Assembly (NCBI GenBank): GCA_900543445.1
Contig: UQRC01000020.1
Location: 1 to 47,950 of the forward strand
Reading direction: 5' to 3'
Source of the DNA: an uncultured Lachnobacterium sp.
GTDB taxonomy: Bacteria; Bacillota; Clostridia; Lachnospirales; Lachnospiraceae
DNA: 47,950 bases
This document shows, in pieces, positions 8,837-17,682 of this stretch. Below the pieces are notes generated by a model, which saw only the letters and a program-made list of their open reading frames with translations, searched no databases and was not told the DNA's origin. How positions within the stretch are numbered: position 1 is the stretch's first letter; the number at the start of each line of letters is the position of its first letter. A program made the position numbers and the translations under genes.

Positions 8837-10099
8837 CTACATACGGATCTCGAAACCGGAAATCATTTCATCAAGACTTTCTGCAGAAGCAGAGAGTTCC
8901 TGACTCGTAGCGGAAACCTGCTCAGATGTTGCTGAATTCTCCTGTACAACACCATTTACCTGTTCGATTGCCTGTGAAATCTGTTTTACAGATTCCGCCT
9001 GACGATCCGATACCTGACGAATCTTGGCAACTTCCATAACAACAGTATCCAGCTGTTCAATCATTTCTGCCATAAACTGCGAAGTCTGATCCGCAACACT
9101 GCTTCCGATCTCCACCTGATTCAGGCTGTTGGTCAGCATGACTCTTGTCTCTTCCGCAGACGCTGCACTCTCTTCCGCCAATTCTTTAATCTGCTCCGCA
9201 ACAACGGCAAAGCCTCTTCCAGCCTCTCCTGCACGCGCAGCTTCGATCGAAGCATTTAAAGAAAGAAGATTTGTCTGGCTTGCAATACTCTCTATTTTTT
9301 CAATAACCGTCTGAATTTCATTTGTCGTGTCCGAAATATTTTTCATAGACTCGACCAATTCCTTCATTTTAGCAGTACCGCGATCTGCCTTGATTGCAAC
9401 TTCCTTTGCCTGATCATGCACACGATCCGTAGACTGTGTATTTTCTTCTACATGTGTAGCAACTTCACCTACAGAAGCAGTCAGTTCTTCCAATGCTGCA
9501 GCCTGATTGGTTGCGCCTTCCGCGAGTCCCTGCGCACTCTGTGCCAGCTGATCCGCGCCTGCCGAAACCTGATCAGAGGATTCCTTTACATTATAGATTG
9601 TCTGACTCAGTCCTGACTCAACCTCTCTCAGTTTGTTCAATACCTCGTTAAAATCACCGCAATAAATATCAACATTACTTGATCTTGCATCCAGATTTCC
9701 CTTTGCGAACTCTGCAAGAAGCTGATCAATATCATCGATAAACGCTTTTAAAGTTGATGAAGTTTTACGAAAACTCTGTGCGAGACTGCCAAGTTCATCC
9801 TGTGAATCATAGGACACTTCAATGTCCAGTTTTCCATTTGAAATTGCTTCCGCCGCATTCTCAAGCTGCTCCAATAGTTCAAGAATATTGTCAGCAAGTG
9901 CTTTTATCATCAGCTGGCCGAGCACCGGAATCGCAATCAGTCCAAGTACCGGAATGATCAAAAATACCGGATGTCCAAAAGCAACCAGTAATGCAGCAAA
10001 CAAAATATTATTTACTGCCAAAACAACACATATCACCTTGATAACCAAAGAAAGCTTATCTGCGATCTTTCTACTCTGAAAAAATTCTTTTCCTTGCAT
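8837..10099 (-). CDS. Methyl-accepting chemotaxis protein without an extracellular sensor domain
   Basis: Membrane chemoreceptor signalling to CheA/CheW. The 420 residues start with two hydrophobic helices (about 17-36 and 42-65) separated by only a few residues, so there is no outside ligand domain. A HAMP-like linker (about 68-120) and a long coiled-coil signalling domain follow. The conserved hairpin tip is intact: [20 protein letters not shown] followed by [17 protein letters not shown]. Such receptors sense through the membrane, the cytosol or a partner. The ATG at 10099 follows AAGGAG. It has its own promoter and shares the terminator with aroC. Its position next to the rhamnose genes is suggestive only. 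Confidence 0.95.
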   Translation of the reverse strand: MQGKEFFQSRKIADKLSLVIKVICVVLAVNNILFAALLVAFGHPVFLIIPVLGLIAIPVLGQLMIKALADNILELLEQLENAAEAISNGKLDIEVSYDSQDELGSLAQSFRKTSSTLKAFIDDIDQLLAEFAKGNLDARSSNVDIYCGDFNEVLNKLREVESGLSQTIYNVKESSDQVSAGADQLAQSAQGLAEGATNQAAALEELTASVGEVATHVEENTQSTDRVHDQAKEVAIKADRGTAKMKELVESMKNISDTTNEIQTVIEKIESIASQTNLLSLNASIEAARAGEAGRGFAVVAEQIKELAEESAASAEETRVMLTNSLNQVEIGSSVADQTSQFMAEMIEQLDTVVMEVAKIRQVSDRQAESVKQISQAIEQVNGVVQENSATSEQVSATSQELSASAESLDEMISGFEIRM

Positions 10100-10146
10100 A
10101 AATTCTCCTTTGTACTTTATGTATTTCTATTATTGTTTTTCACTTC

Positions 10147-10175
10147 ATATTACTTCTATTTTTTAATTTATGCAA
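10147..10175 (-). promoter_or_regulatory. Promoter of the chemoreceptor gene
   Basis: On the minus strand TTGCAT (10175-10170), exactly 17 bases, TAATAT (10152-10147), about 40 bases before the ATG. The rhaD stop lies upstream without a clear terminator, so readthrough from the rha operon may also feed this gene. Confidence 0.65.
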
Positions 10176-10216
10176 GTATTTTGGAATTGTCATATCGTTC
10201 ATTCGTATGATTTCAT

Positions 10217-11038
10217 TTATTTTTTATAAAGGAATTTTTCCGGCAAAGTCACCTTAAAATCCTTTGCAAGATCACGGAAATTATCCGGTGTAATTGTTTG
10301 GAGCTTATCCGGTCTCATGGATAACATTTTCACAAGAATCTCCGCAGACTTCTCTGCCGTATGCATCAATCCAAAAGTCAGGTCGAAATCAAATCCTGCT
10401 GCAAACATTCCATGATGCGCCCAAATTGCAAGATCATATTTCTTCATCAATTCACTGGTTGCAACCGCGATCTCTCTTCCTCCCGGCACCATCCAAGGCA
10501 CAACACCAACGCCGTCTGGGAACACGACCGGACACTCCGTTGCCATCTCCCACAATTCTCTTGTAAACACCTCATCTTCAAGCGGAAGGACAAATGTGAG
10601 TGCAATAATATTTGTTGTATGCGCATGATATACCACACGGTAATCCTGATTCTGAAGCTTCTTCACTTCAAGATTCATCAGATGACTTGGAAGTTCAGAT
10701 GTAGGTTTTCCTCCGTTTACAAGCCCCCAGACAATGCGATAATTTTCGCCTTTTTCATCCAACTCGATCATACAGATGGAATCCTCCGGCTTAAGGATAA
10801 CATTGCGGAAATACTTGCCGCTTCCGGTCACAAGGAAATACTCTCCGGCAAGATTCGGTACGCTTGTTCCGATCGGACGCCACTCTTTGGCTTTAAAATT
10901 TTCTTTTACCAATTCCACTTCTTCCGGTTTTACACGATAAGAAAGATTTCCACCGTTTCTCTCGTGCCATCCCTGCTCCCATCCGTCATTTGCCATACGG
11001 ATAAATCCCTGTACAAATTCTGCATCTAAAAATTTCAT
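10217..11038 (-). CDS. rhaD: Rhamnulose-1-phosphate aldolase
   Basis: Class II zinc aldolase cleaving L-rhamnulose-1-phosphate to dihydroxyacetone phosphate and L-lactaldehyde. Visible are ERNGGNLS near the N-terminus, GGKPTSELPSH carrying the catalytic Glu, VYHAHTTN with two zinc His, and IWAHHGMFA with a further zinc His. The length is 273 residues from the ATG at 11038. Another ATG lies two codons upstream (11044), but AAGGA is only 1-2 bases from it and 7 bases from the second, so I prefer the second. It is the last gene of rhaB-isomerase-rhaD and starts 27 bases after the isomerase stop. Confidence 0.95.
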   Translation of the reverse strand: MKFLDAEFVQGFIRMANDGWEQGWHERNGGNLSYRVKPEEVELVKENFKAKEWRPIGTSVPNLAGEYFLVTGSGKYFRNVILKPEDSICMIELDEKGENYRIVWGLVNGGKPTSELPSHLMNLEVKKLQNQDYRVVYHAHTTNIIALTFVLPLEDEVFTRELWEMATECPVVFPDGVGVVPWMVPGGREIAVATSELMKKYDLAIWAHHGMFAAGFDFDLTFGLMHTAEKSAEILVKMLSMRPDKLQTITPDNFRDLAKDFKVTLPEKFLYKK

Positions 11039-11065
11039 TTTCATTTCCTTCTTTCTATTATCTTT

Positions 11066-12487
11066 TTAACGACATACAATCTCCACTGGTACATTCAGAA
11101 TCTTTGCCACTTTAAGGATCGTGTCAATATGTCTTCCTACGGCTGCTGCCATATGATGTGTCGGTCCTGCCTCGCTCCATCTATTGCAGAATTCTCTCGC
11201 TCCTATAGAGAAACGCGTTCTCATGTTGGTATCTCCAAATGTAAAAATCGGTCCCTCTTCGTTCACGCCTTCCGCAACAACAAATTTGAAATTACCATTC
11301 CTATCCTGTGTGATTCCAAGATAGGTTACATCTCCAACAGGCGGATAGAATTGTGTCAGATAACCACCGCCCGTCTTACCATGAAATACATCTACGATTT
11401 TCATCGTTGGCTTTCTCGTCTGAGAGATATCCGCATCTCCGGAACCCGAATGACCGATAATGCAAATATCATCGTTGAAATCGATGGAATACATCTCAGA
11501 TAACTGACCGGTACCAGCAATTGTCTTTAAGATACTCATTGCCATCGCTACTTTCATGTCCCCTTCAACCGCACAGGCAGTTCCCTGTTTGATCAGCATA
11601 GAAAAAGCAGGAATCAGCATACTGTCAAGCTTTCCGGCAATTCCCTGTGCAAAGCCGTCATAATGAGAAGCAATCATTCCAAGCTCTTCCTTTTTTACCC
11701 ACTCTTCAAAGGCTACGACATATCTTGCCATATCCCATACGGTCTCAACGGTTGCACCACCTTCAACATCAAACGTTGCAAGAATATCTTCAGCTTTTGC
11801 TCTTATCGCGGATTCATCATCAAAATGATCCGCAATCGACCACATTTTCTCCCAGTCAAACTGTTTCGTATAAAGCCCCATCCGGTTGTATAAGTTTGTC
11901 TCATCAATATACAGATCCATCATTCCGGGATATGGTCGTCCGATCTGCGCGATATTGGTATAACGGAATCTCCGCCGCACCTGAGCCGCCTTGCACCACT
12001 GTGCAATCTCTCTGGTAACATAATCATCTCCGCCTTCTACAACTCCCGTAACCACTGCATGTCTTTTTCCTGCCCGCTCCAGATCTGCAACCATTTCGCC
12101 AACAGCACCACAGGCATATAACTCGCCAAGCCATTTGGCTGTATCCGTATTAGCATAATCCGGTGCTTTTAATTTCTGAACGTTCACAAGAACCACCGGC
12201 ACATCTAAGTCTCTGATTGCTGGAAGCATATTGTAGCTCGTCGCATAGGTCAGTAACTGCAAAATAACAAGATCTACATCTGCCGCCCTAAACTTTGCAC
12301 CTACTTCCATGGATAATTCTTTTGTTGTAACGATGCCTCCGTCAATGACTTCAACCGTGTCCGGAATTGTATTTTTAAAAGCTTTATACTGCGCTTCAAA
12401 TTCCGGAACTAATGACGGAAACTGTGGAAGATACGCTCCGAGTGCAATAGAAAATACTCCCACTTTCGCCTTTGATTCTACTAACAT
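11066..12487 (-). CDS. Sugar isomerase of the L-arabinose/L-fucose isomerase type
   Basis: The 473 residues have the layout of AraA/FucI-type Mn-dependent ketol isomerases: an N-terminal Rossmann-like part (KVGVFSIALGAYLPQFPSL), a middle domain with GRPYPGMMD and YIDETNLYNRMGLY, and a C-terminal part ending with GPTHHMAAAVG, like the C-terminal His of AraA. It is not a RhaA-type isomerase. It lies between rhaB and rhaD where an L-rhamnose isomerase is needed. Its ATG overlaps the rhaB stop (ATGTTAG, 7 bases shared) with GGAGGG inside rhaB, so the two are translationally coupled. I infer that it isomerises L-rhamnose or a similar 6-deoxysugar; this is not proven by sequence. Confidence 0.82.
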   Translation of the reverse strand: MLVESKAKVGVFSIALGAYLPQFPSLVPEFEAQYKAFKNTIPDTVEVIDGGIVTTKELSMEVGAKFRAADVDLVILQLLTYATSYNMLPAIRDLDVPVVLVNVQKLKAPDYANTDTAKWLGELYACGAVGEMVADLERAGKRHAVVTGVVEGGDDYVTREIAQWCKAAQVRRRFRYTNIAQIGRPYPGMMDLYIDETNLYNRMGLYTKQFDWEKMWSIADHFDDESAIRAKAEDILATFDVEGGATVETVWDMARYVVAFEEWVKKEELGMIASHYDGFAQGIAGKLDSMLIPAFSMLIKQGTACAVEGDMKVAMAMSILKTIAGTGQLSEMYSIDFNDDICIIGHSGSGDADISQTRKPTMKIVDVFHGKTGGGYLTQFYPPVGDVTYLGITQDRNGNFKFVVAEGVNEEGPIFTFGDTNMRTRFSIGAREFCNRWSEAGPTHHMAAAVGRHIDTILKVAKILNVPVEIVCR

Positions 12488-13896
12488 TCCTTTTTCCCTC
12501 CATATCGATTTATCTCAAAAGACTGTGCGATGCATTGTCTTGCATCCTTCAAATCTGTAAGTTCTCCTGCCGCAATCATCTGCGCACAGATATTTCCGAT
12601 TGCTGTTGCCTCACCTGGTCCTGCATAAACCGTTTTTCCGGTCGCCTTTGCTGTAAGCTTATTGAGATAATCAGCATTCGCGCCTCCACCAACAACATGA
12701 ATACACTCATAGTGTCTTCCTGCCAGTCCTTCGATTTCTTTTACCGTATCTGCATAACATTTTGCCAGACTGTTGTAGATCACACAGGCAACTTCCGCAA
12801 TTCCCTGCGGCACCTGCTGTCCGCTCTCCTCACATGCCTTCTGCACCTCAACCGTCATAGAATCCGGGGCAAGAAATCTTGGATTATTTGCCTCTACAAG
12901 CGATGTAATCGTCTGTTTGGACGCAAGTTCGCTGATTTCTCCAAATCCCAGTTCCGAGGCAAGTTCCTTGCGCACGGACTGGATCATCCAAAGTCCCATA
13001 ATATTTTTCAGATAACGGAACCTGTGATCATATCCGCCTTCGTTTGTCAGATTGTGTATTCTGCTTTGCTCATCACAGGCAGCTTCTTTCAGCTCAGTTC
13101 CCATGAGTGACCAGGTTCCGGAACTGATATAAAGCGAATGTTCTTCTTTTGTCGGTACTGCCATCACTGCGGAGGCAGTATCATGCGTTGTCGGCAGGAT
13201 CACTTTACAATCAAAACCTACCTCTTCCTGAACGAAAGTTGTCAGATTTCCCACAACCGTTCCCGCCATAACAATGGGTTGAAACAACTCTTTGGGATAG
13301 CCCAACCGATCGATCAGATCCCAGTTCCAATCATTCGTTGTCGGATCAACAAGCTGTGTGGTGGTCGCGTTTGTGTATTCCTGCCTCTTATTGCCAGTCA
13401 AAAGGAAATGGAAATAGTCAGGAATCATAAGGAGGGTTTTCGCCTTTTTTAACTCGTTCGGAGTCTGTTGCATGATCGCCATCAACTGATAGATGGTATT
13501 AAACTTCTGCTTCTGAATTCCTGTAATTTCATACAGTTCAATTTCCGAAATCTGTTCATATACTTTTGCATCCACTCCATCCGTTCTTGCGTCCCGATAT
13601 GCCACCGCATCACCGATTCTCTGATCCTGTTCATCCAGCAAAACGAAATCCACTGCCCAGGTATCAATTCCCATACTGTATGGAATCTTTCCGATTTTCC
13701 TGCATTTCTTCATACCGTTTAGAATTTCCTCATAAAGCTGATCCACATTCCATATCTTATGCCCGTTATGTTCCGACATTCCATTCGGGAAACGATAGAT
13801 CTCCTCAAGGATCATTTTCCCATTCTGTCTGTGCGCCAGGATGTGTCTTCCGCTTGACGCTCCGATATCTACAGCCAGATAATATTTATTTTCCAT
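12481..13896 (-). CDS. rhaB: Rhamnulokinase
   Basis: ATP-dependent kinase forming L-rhamnulose-1-phosphate; FGGY family, cytosolic. It has 471 residues. The N-terminus has the phosphate-1 motif AVDIGASSGR, then IDTWAVDFVLLD (sugar-binding and catalytic Asp), THDTASAV, SSGTWSLMG, and the RhaB-typical RYLKNIMGLWMIQ. The C-terminal part has VVGGGANADYLNK. The ATG at 13896 follows AAGGGGG. It is the first gene of the rha operon. I find no good sigma-A promoter in the 100 bases upstream, which hold the palindrome at 13942-13995 and a GTCTTTATCT motif resembling those before the transport operon. Transcription is probably activator-dependent or partial readthrough. Confidence 0.95.
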   Translation of the reverse strand: MENKYYLAVDIGASSGRHILAHRQNGKMILEEIYRFPNGMSEHNGHKIWNVDQLYEEILNGMKKCRKIGKIPYSMGIDTWAVDFVLLDEQDQRIGDAVAYRDARTDGVDAKVYEQISEIELYEITGIQKQKFNTIYQLMAIMQQTPNELKKAKTLLMIPDYFHFLLTGNKRQEYTNATTTQLVDPTTNDWNWDLIDRLGYPKELFQPIVMAGTVVGNLTTFVQEEVGFDCKVILPTTHDTASAVMAVPTKEEHSLYISSGTWSLMGTELKEAACDEQSRIHNLTNEGGYDHRFRYLKNIMGLWMIQSVRKELASELGFGEISELASKQTITSLVEANNPRFLAPDSMTVEVQKACEESGQQVPQGIAEVACVIYNSLAKCYADTVKEIEGLAGRHYECIHVVGGGANADYLNKLTAKATGKTVYAGPGEATAIGNICAQMIAAGELTDLKDARQCIAQSFEINRYGGKKEC

Positions 13897-13941
13897 CTCT
13901 AACCCCCTTCATCGTCTTTATCTGATAGTCAAACGATAACA

Positions 13942-13995
13942 AAAATAAGGACCGCTTTTTAGCCTCTGGTTAGACTAAAAAACTGTCCTTATTTT
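13942..13995 (-). terminator. Palindromic terminator, copy 1 of a dispersed repeat
   Basis: Arms of 11 bases (13942-13952 with 13985-13995) and an inner 7-base stem (13956-13962 with 13975-13981) enclose a 12-base loop. The minus-strand transcript ends in a T-rich stretch, so it terminates the long transport/signalling operon just after the diguanylate cyclase stop. Bases 13954-13994 recur at 29196-29236 with one mismatch. Confidence 0.85.
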
Positions 13996-14000
13996 CCATT

Positions 14001-15899
14001 TTATCTTCTTGTATGCTTCTTCCGTTTTTCTATATACATACGTTTATCCGCAGCTTCGATCAACTGATTCAGATTTTCCACCTCATCTGCTGTATGTAAA
14101 GAACCTCCAATACTGGCAGACAATTGATAGCTTCTGTTTTCTTTTTGATTTTCTTTTTCCATCAAATCCCGGATTCTTTGTATGATCCTTCGCATTCGCT
14201 GCGCCGTCTCGCAGCTTCCAAATATAACAAACTCATCGCCTCCATATCGCATGATCAGACAGTCCTTCGGAACCGCTTTTCTTATTACTTCCGCCATCTC
14301 ACATATGAATGCATCTCCAGCCTCATGTCCGATTCCGTCATTGACGCTTTTTAAGCCATCAATATCCAAAAAGATTACAAATGCTTTCTTTTTCTCCTGT
14401 TTTATCTGTTCGATCATGACATCTGCACTATAAAAGAAACCTCTTCGATTCAGCACCTGAGTGAGCATATCATACTTCCACATCCGATTGATCTTCTCAT
14501 TCATCTGATTGATCCACCTCCATTTGCGTATGTTCTCAAGTGCCATACCAATATTCACCGTCCACAGATAAGAAAGTTCACTTTTTAATGCAAAGGTACT
14601 TTCCTCCGAAACACAGTATCCGTAGCAGACCTTCTGATAGTAGATTGGTGTCACTACATAGAATGTTTTCTTTGATTCTTTTCTAATTTCCGGTGGTAAA
14701 ACTTCCTTTGAAGGGAATCTCTCGAACGAGGTAAACGCACCGTTATGATAGGCAATCGGAATTCGAACCGTTTTCGTATAATGATCACAGATCGGTTGTT
14801 CTCTTATGTTGGTCTTTCTATCGTCATGAAACGCAAATAATTCTTTGTCATCGCATAAACACATATAGAAATTTTTCATATCTGAACGAAGAACGTATTT
14901 TTCCAGACGCAAGCACAGTTCTTCTACACTTTCAAGACCAGTCAGATCCAGTTCCATACTCTTTAACGCGTCTAATGCTTCCTCATAGATCATGCATTTA
15001 TTCTGATACTCGACGCGCAGATCTTCCTTTGTTTTTGTTGTCTGTTCTGAGCATCCGCAACTCTCCCTATACAGAATCTTTGTCGTAATCTGCGCACACG
15101 AATCCGGTTGTCTATCAAATAACAGATTGACGGCTGCCTCCCCAAGATTTTCCTGCATACGATCTACGGTTGTTAAAGAAGGCACACAAAATTCCGACAG
15201 TTCATCATTGTCAAAGCCTGTAATCAAAATATCTTCCGGTATCTTATATCCATTTTGCCGCAAGCGCTCCATCGCACCGATTGCCATCGCGTCATTTGCA
15301 AAAACAATTGCTTCCGGCATATCATACTTTATGAAATATTCAACCGCTTTTCTTCCACTCTCACGGCTATAATTTCCGTAATAAATTTGTGAATTAGAAA
15401 CAGGAATGCCATGTTCCTCCATAGCATCCCTATAAGCCTGATAACGTGCCACCCCTTCTTTTCCCTGAAGGATACCACATACATAATTAACTTTTGTCAG
15501 ATGATGTTTCTCCAGTAAATGCTCTACAATCCGTTTCTGGCTGTCATAATCTGAGATTCCAACATTATGCATTCCATCTATGTTTTCATCAATGCTTACT
15601 GCCGGAATGCGACTATTTAAAATTTTCTTTATCAGCGTATCGGAAGCCTTATCATACTGAATGGAATTTTTCATAACGATCACACCATCAAAGGTATGAA
15701 AATCCGGAAGTTCCATAATGCGAAACGCACCAATCTTATTTTCTTCAGACTCGTCATAATTTACGAAACACGTAAAAATATAGACATCCAGATTCAACTC
15801 TGCCGCACGCTTTAAAACACCTGTCACAACACGATTCTGATTATCAAAACTGATCGCACCTGCAAGAAATGCAATTCTTTTTCTCATCGTTCTCATCAT
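14001..15899 (-). CDS. Cytosolic diguanylate cyclase with LacI-type sugar-binding domain
   Basis: The protein has 632 residues, with neither signal peptide nor membrane segment. Residues ~8-280 match the periplasmic-binding-like ligand domain of LacI/GalR regulators (RIAFLAGAIS at the start; VFANDAMAIGAMERLRQNG; ILITGFDNDELSEF), but no DNA-binding helix-turn-helix precedes it. A middle region (~300-450) is of uncertain fold, possibly GAF-like. A C-terminal GGDEF domain follows, with intact RYGGDEF near residue 550 and DIDGLKSVND before it. I see no RxxD inhibition site at the usual place. It should make c-di-GMP under control of a sugar or sugar phosphate. It is the last gene of the operon, 14 bases after the chemoreceptor. 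The start is ambiguous among ATGs at 15899, 15896 and 15887. Confidence 0.9.
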   Translation of the reverse strand: MMRTMRKRIAFLAGAISFDNQNRVVTGVLKRAAELNLDVYIFTCFVNYDESEENKIGAFRIMELPDFHTFDGVIVMKNSIQYDKASDTLIKKILNSRIPAVSIDENIDGMHNVGISDYDSQKRIVEHLLEKHHLTKVNYVCGILQGKEGVARYQAYRDAMEEHGIPVSNSQIYYGNYSRESGRKAVEYFIKYDMPEAIVFANDAMAIGAMERLRQNGYKIPEDILITGFDNDELSEFCVPSLTTVDRMQENLGEAAVNLLFDRQPDSCAQITTKILYRESCGCSEQTTKTKEDLRVEYQNKCMIYEEALDALKSMELDLTGLESVEELCLRLEKYVLRSDMKNFYMCLCDDKELFAFHDDRKTNIREQPICDHYTKTVRIPIAYHNGAFTSFERFPSKEVLPPEIRKESKKTFYVVTPIYYQKVCYGYCVSEESTFALKSELSYLWTVNIGMALENIRKWRWINQMNEKINRMWKYDMLTQVLNRRGFFYSADVMIEQIKQEKKKAFVIFLDIDGLKSVNDGIGHEAGDAFICEMAEVIRKAVPKDCLIMRYGGDEFVIFGSCETAQRMRRIIQRIRDLMEKENQKENRSYQLSASIGGSLHTADEVENLNQLIEAADKRMYIEKRKKHTRR

Positions 15900-15913
15900 C
15901 CTTTGAGTACACC

Positions 15914-17647
15914 CTAAATTTTCTGAAAACGGTTCACCTCATTCATAAGCTGATTCGAAGAGTTCACGTTTTCCATTGCCATCTGTCTTATACATAAAAT
16001 AGAATTGGCAAGGTTTGATACATTTTCCGTAGCACTGCTGACTCCCTGCGCATTTTCCTCTACGACAGTAGAAATATTGGTAATTCCATCATTTACTTCT
16101 CCCATTACGTTGTGAAGCGCAACAATATTATCATCAACAATTGCCATAACTGAATCCATATGTTCTGCTTTCTCATGGTACATGTCTGTAGCACCCTCAA
16201 ATCCAACATAATCGCCCATAATTCGCTCGCTTACAAAACACATAAGATCCTGTGCGTTCTCCATCAACTGATTGACTGCTGCAATGACTCCTGTGCTTAT
16301 TTTCTGAATATCATTTGCTGTATTCTTACTATCTTCCGCCAATTGACGAATTTCATCCGCAACAACTGCAAAACCTTTTCCTGCTTCCCCTGCACGGGCA
16401 GCTTCTATGGACGCATTTAATGCAAGAAGATTCGTCTGGCTTGCAATATTTAAAATATCATTTGTCAAATTATTAATATTACCAATCTGCTGGCTTTCTG
16501 CAATCGAAGAATTTAATGTTACTTTCTTTTCTTCAATAATATGATAAATCTCACTCTTTTTCTTCTCGGTCTCCTCTTTTACCCCAAGCGCCAGGGCTTT
16601 AATATCCGTAGCGATCGCAACCCCTTCTGTTGCCTGATCACTCACACGATCGACTGCCTCCACAATTTCATTCGTGTTTTCTGTAAGTCCTTCTATGGAA
16701 GAAGAAATTTCCTCCATACTTGCCGTAATCTCTTCCATAGTCGCAGCAATATAATTGACATTCTCACTCGAACTGTTCACTTCAGTGTTCATCTGTCCAA
16801 GTGCATTCTGCATCACTTCTGACTGCTCACGAATCTTGTACATAACACTCTGCAGTTGCACAATAAAATTATTGATACCTTCCGATAACTGACCAATTTC
16901 ATCATGCGATTTTACTGTAATGCGTTGTGTCAGATTTCCTTTTTTCCGGTTGATTCCATCGATAATATTTCCTAACTGCCGACTGGCAGCGCTCGCCGGC
17001 TTACTGACCGTTTTGCTCATAATGAATAGTACAACTGCTGCTACGATCAGGAAAATGATAAACAATACTTTTGTCACATGAAGATTGGTTTCAACCGCTT
17101 TGTTATATTGTTCGGACTGATCTGAAATTCCACTCTCTAGCTGATTGGTAAGATTTTTTTCTGTCGATTCTCCCATATCAACAACCAGATTTTGAAAATC
17201 TGAACCAAGTGCAATACTTGCTTGTACAAAATCTCCTGCATCTACATATCCCTGAATTGTTTCGAATTGTATAAGAACCTGCGCAAGAAATTCCTCATAT
17301 TTCCTGACAGCATCTTCCAATTGCGAATCCTTAATTTCCTTTAAATAAGCATCAATCTGCTTTTCACTCGCAGTGATGGTCGATACTTCCTCTGCCAAGG
17401 ATGTCTCCAACTGTTCACGCAATTGGGCATTATCATACAAACTGATAATATTTAAATATTTCTGCCCTCTCTCCATGCTTTTTTGAATCGTAAAGATTTC
17501 GGTCTGAATTGGGATATATTTTTCTGTAATCTCAAATCCTGCCTGCCGTACACGATTCTGTGTCTGAATCGCAGCAATTGTATTTAATCCAAATATTGCT
17601 ACCAATATGACAATCACTAGAACAACTTTATTTCCTATTTTCTTCAT
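15914..17647 (-). CDS. Methyl-accepting chemotaxis protein with an extracellular helical sensor
   Basis: Membrane chemoreceptor of 577 residues. Transmembrane helix 1 is at about 8-27, an outside domain of ~165 residues with the look of a four-helix bundle follows, and transmembrane helix 2 is at about 190-212. After these come a HAMP domain (about 213-270) and the signalling domain with the conserved tip [20 protein letters not shown] and [18 protein letters not shown] see no CheR-tethering pentapeptide at the C-terminus. The ATG follows GAGGTG. It lies inside the ABC/glycosidase operon, so it probably detects the imported sugar, directly or through the binding protein. The diguanylate cyclase follows. 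Confidence 0.95.
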   Translation of the reverse strand: MKKIGNKVVLVIVILVAIFGLNTIAAIQTQNRVRQAGFEITEKYIPIQTEIFTIQKSMERGQKYLNIISLYDNAQLREQLETSLAEEVSTITASEKQIDAYLKEIKDSQLEDAVRKYEEFLAQVLIQFETIQGYVDAGDFVQASIALGSDFQNLVVDMGESTEKNLTNQLESGISDQSEQYNKAVETNLHVTKVLFIIFLIVAAVVLFIMSKTVSKPASAASRQLGNIIDGINRKKGNLTQRITVKSHDEIGQLSEGINNFIVQLQSVMYKIREQSEVMQNALGQMNTEVNSSSENVNYIAATMEEITASMEEISSSIEGLTENTNEIVEAVDRVSDQATEGVAIATDIKALALGVKEETEKKKSEIYHIIEEKKVTLNSSIAESQQIGNINNLTNDILNIASQTNLLALNASIEAARAGEAGKGFAVVADEIRQLAEDSKNTANDIQKISTGVIAAVNQLMENAQDLMCFVSERIMGDYVGFEGATDMYHEKAEHMDSVMAIVDDNIVALHNVMGEVNDGITNISTVVEENAQGVSSATENVSNLANSILCIRQMAMENVNSSNQLMNEVNRFQKI

Positions 17648-17682
17648 CGTAACACCTCACGGCTAACTTTTTCATTTTCTAA

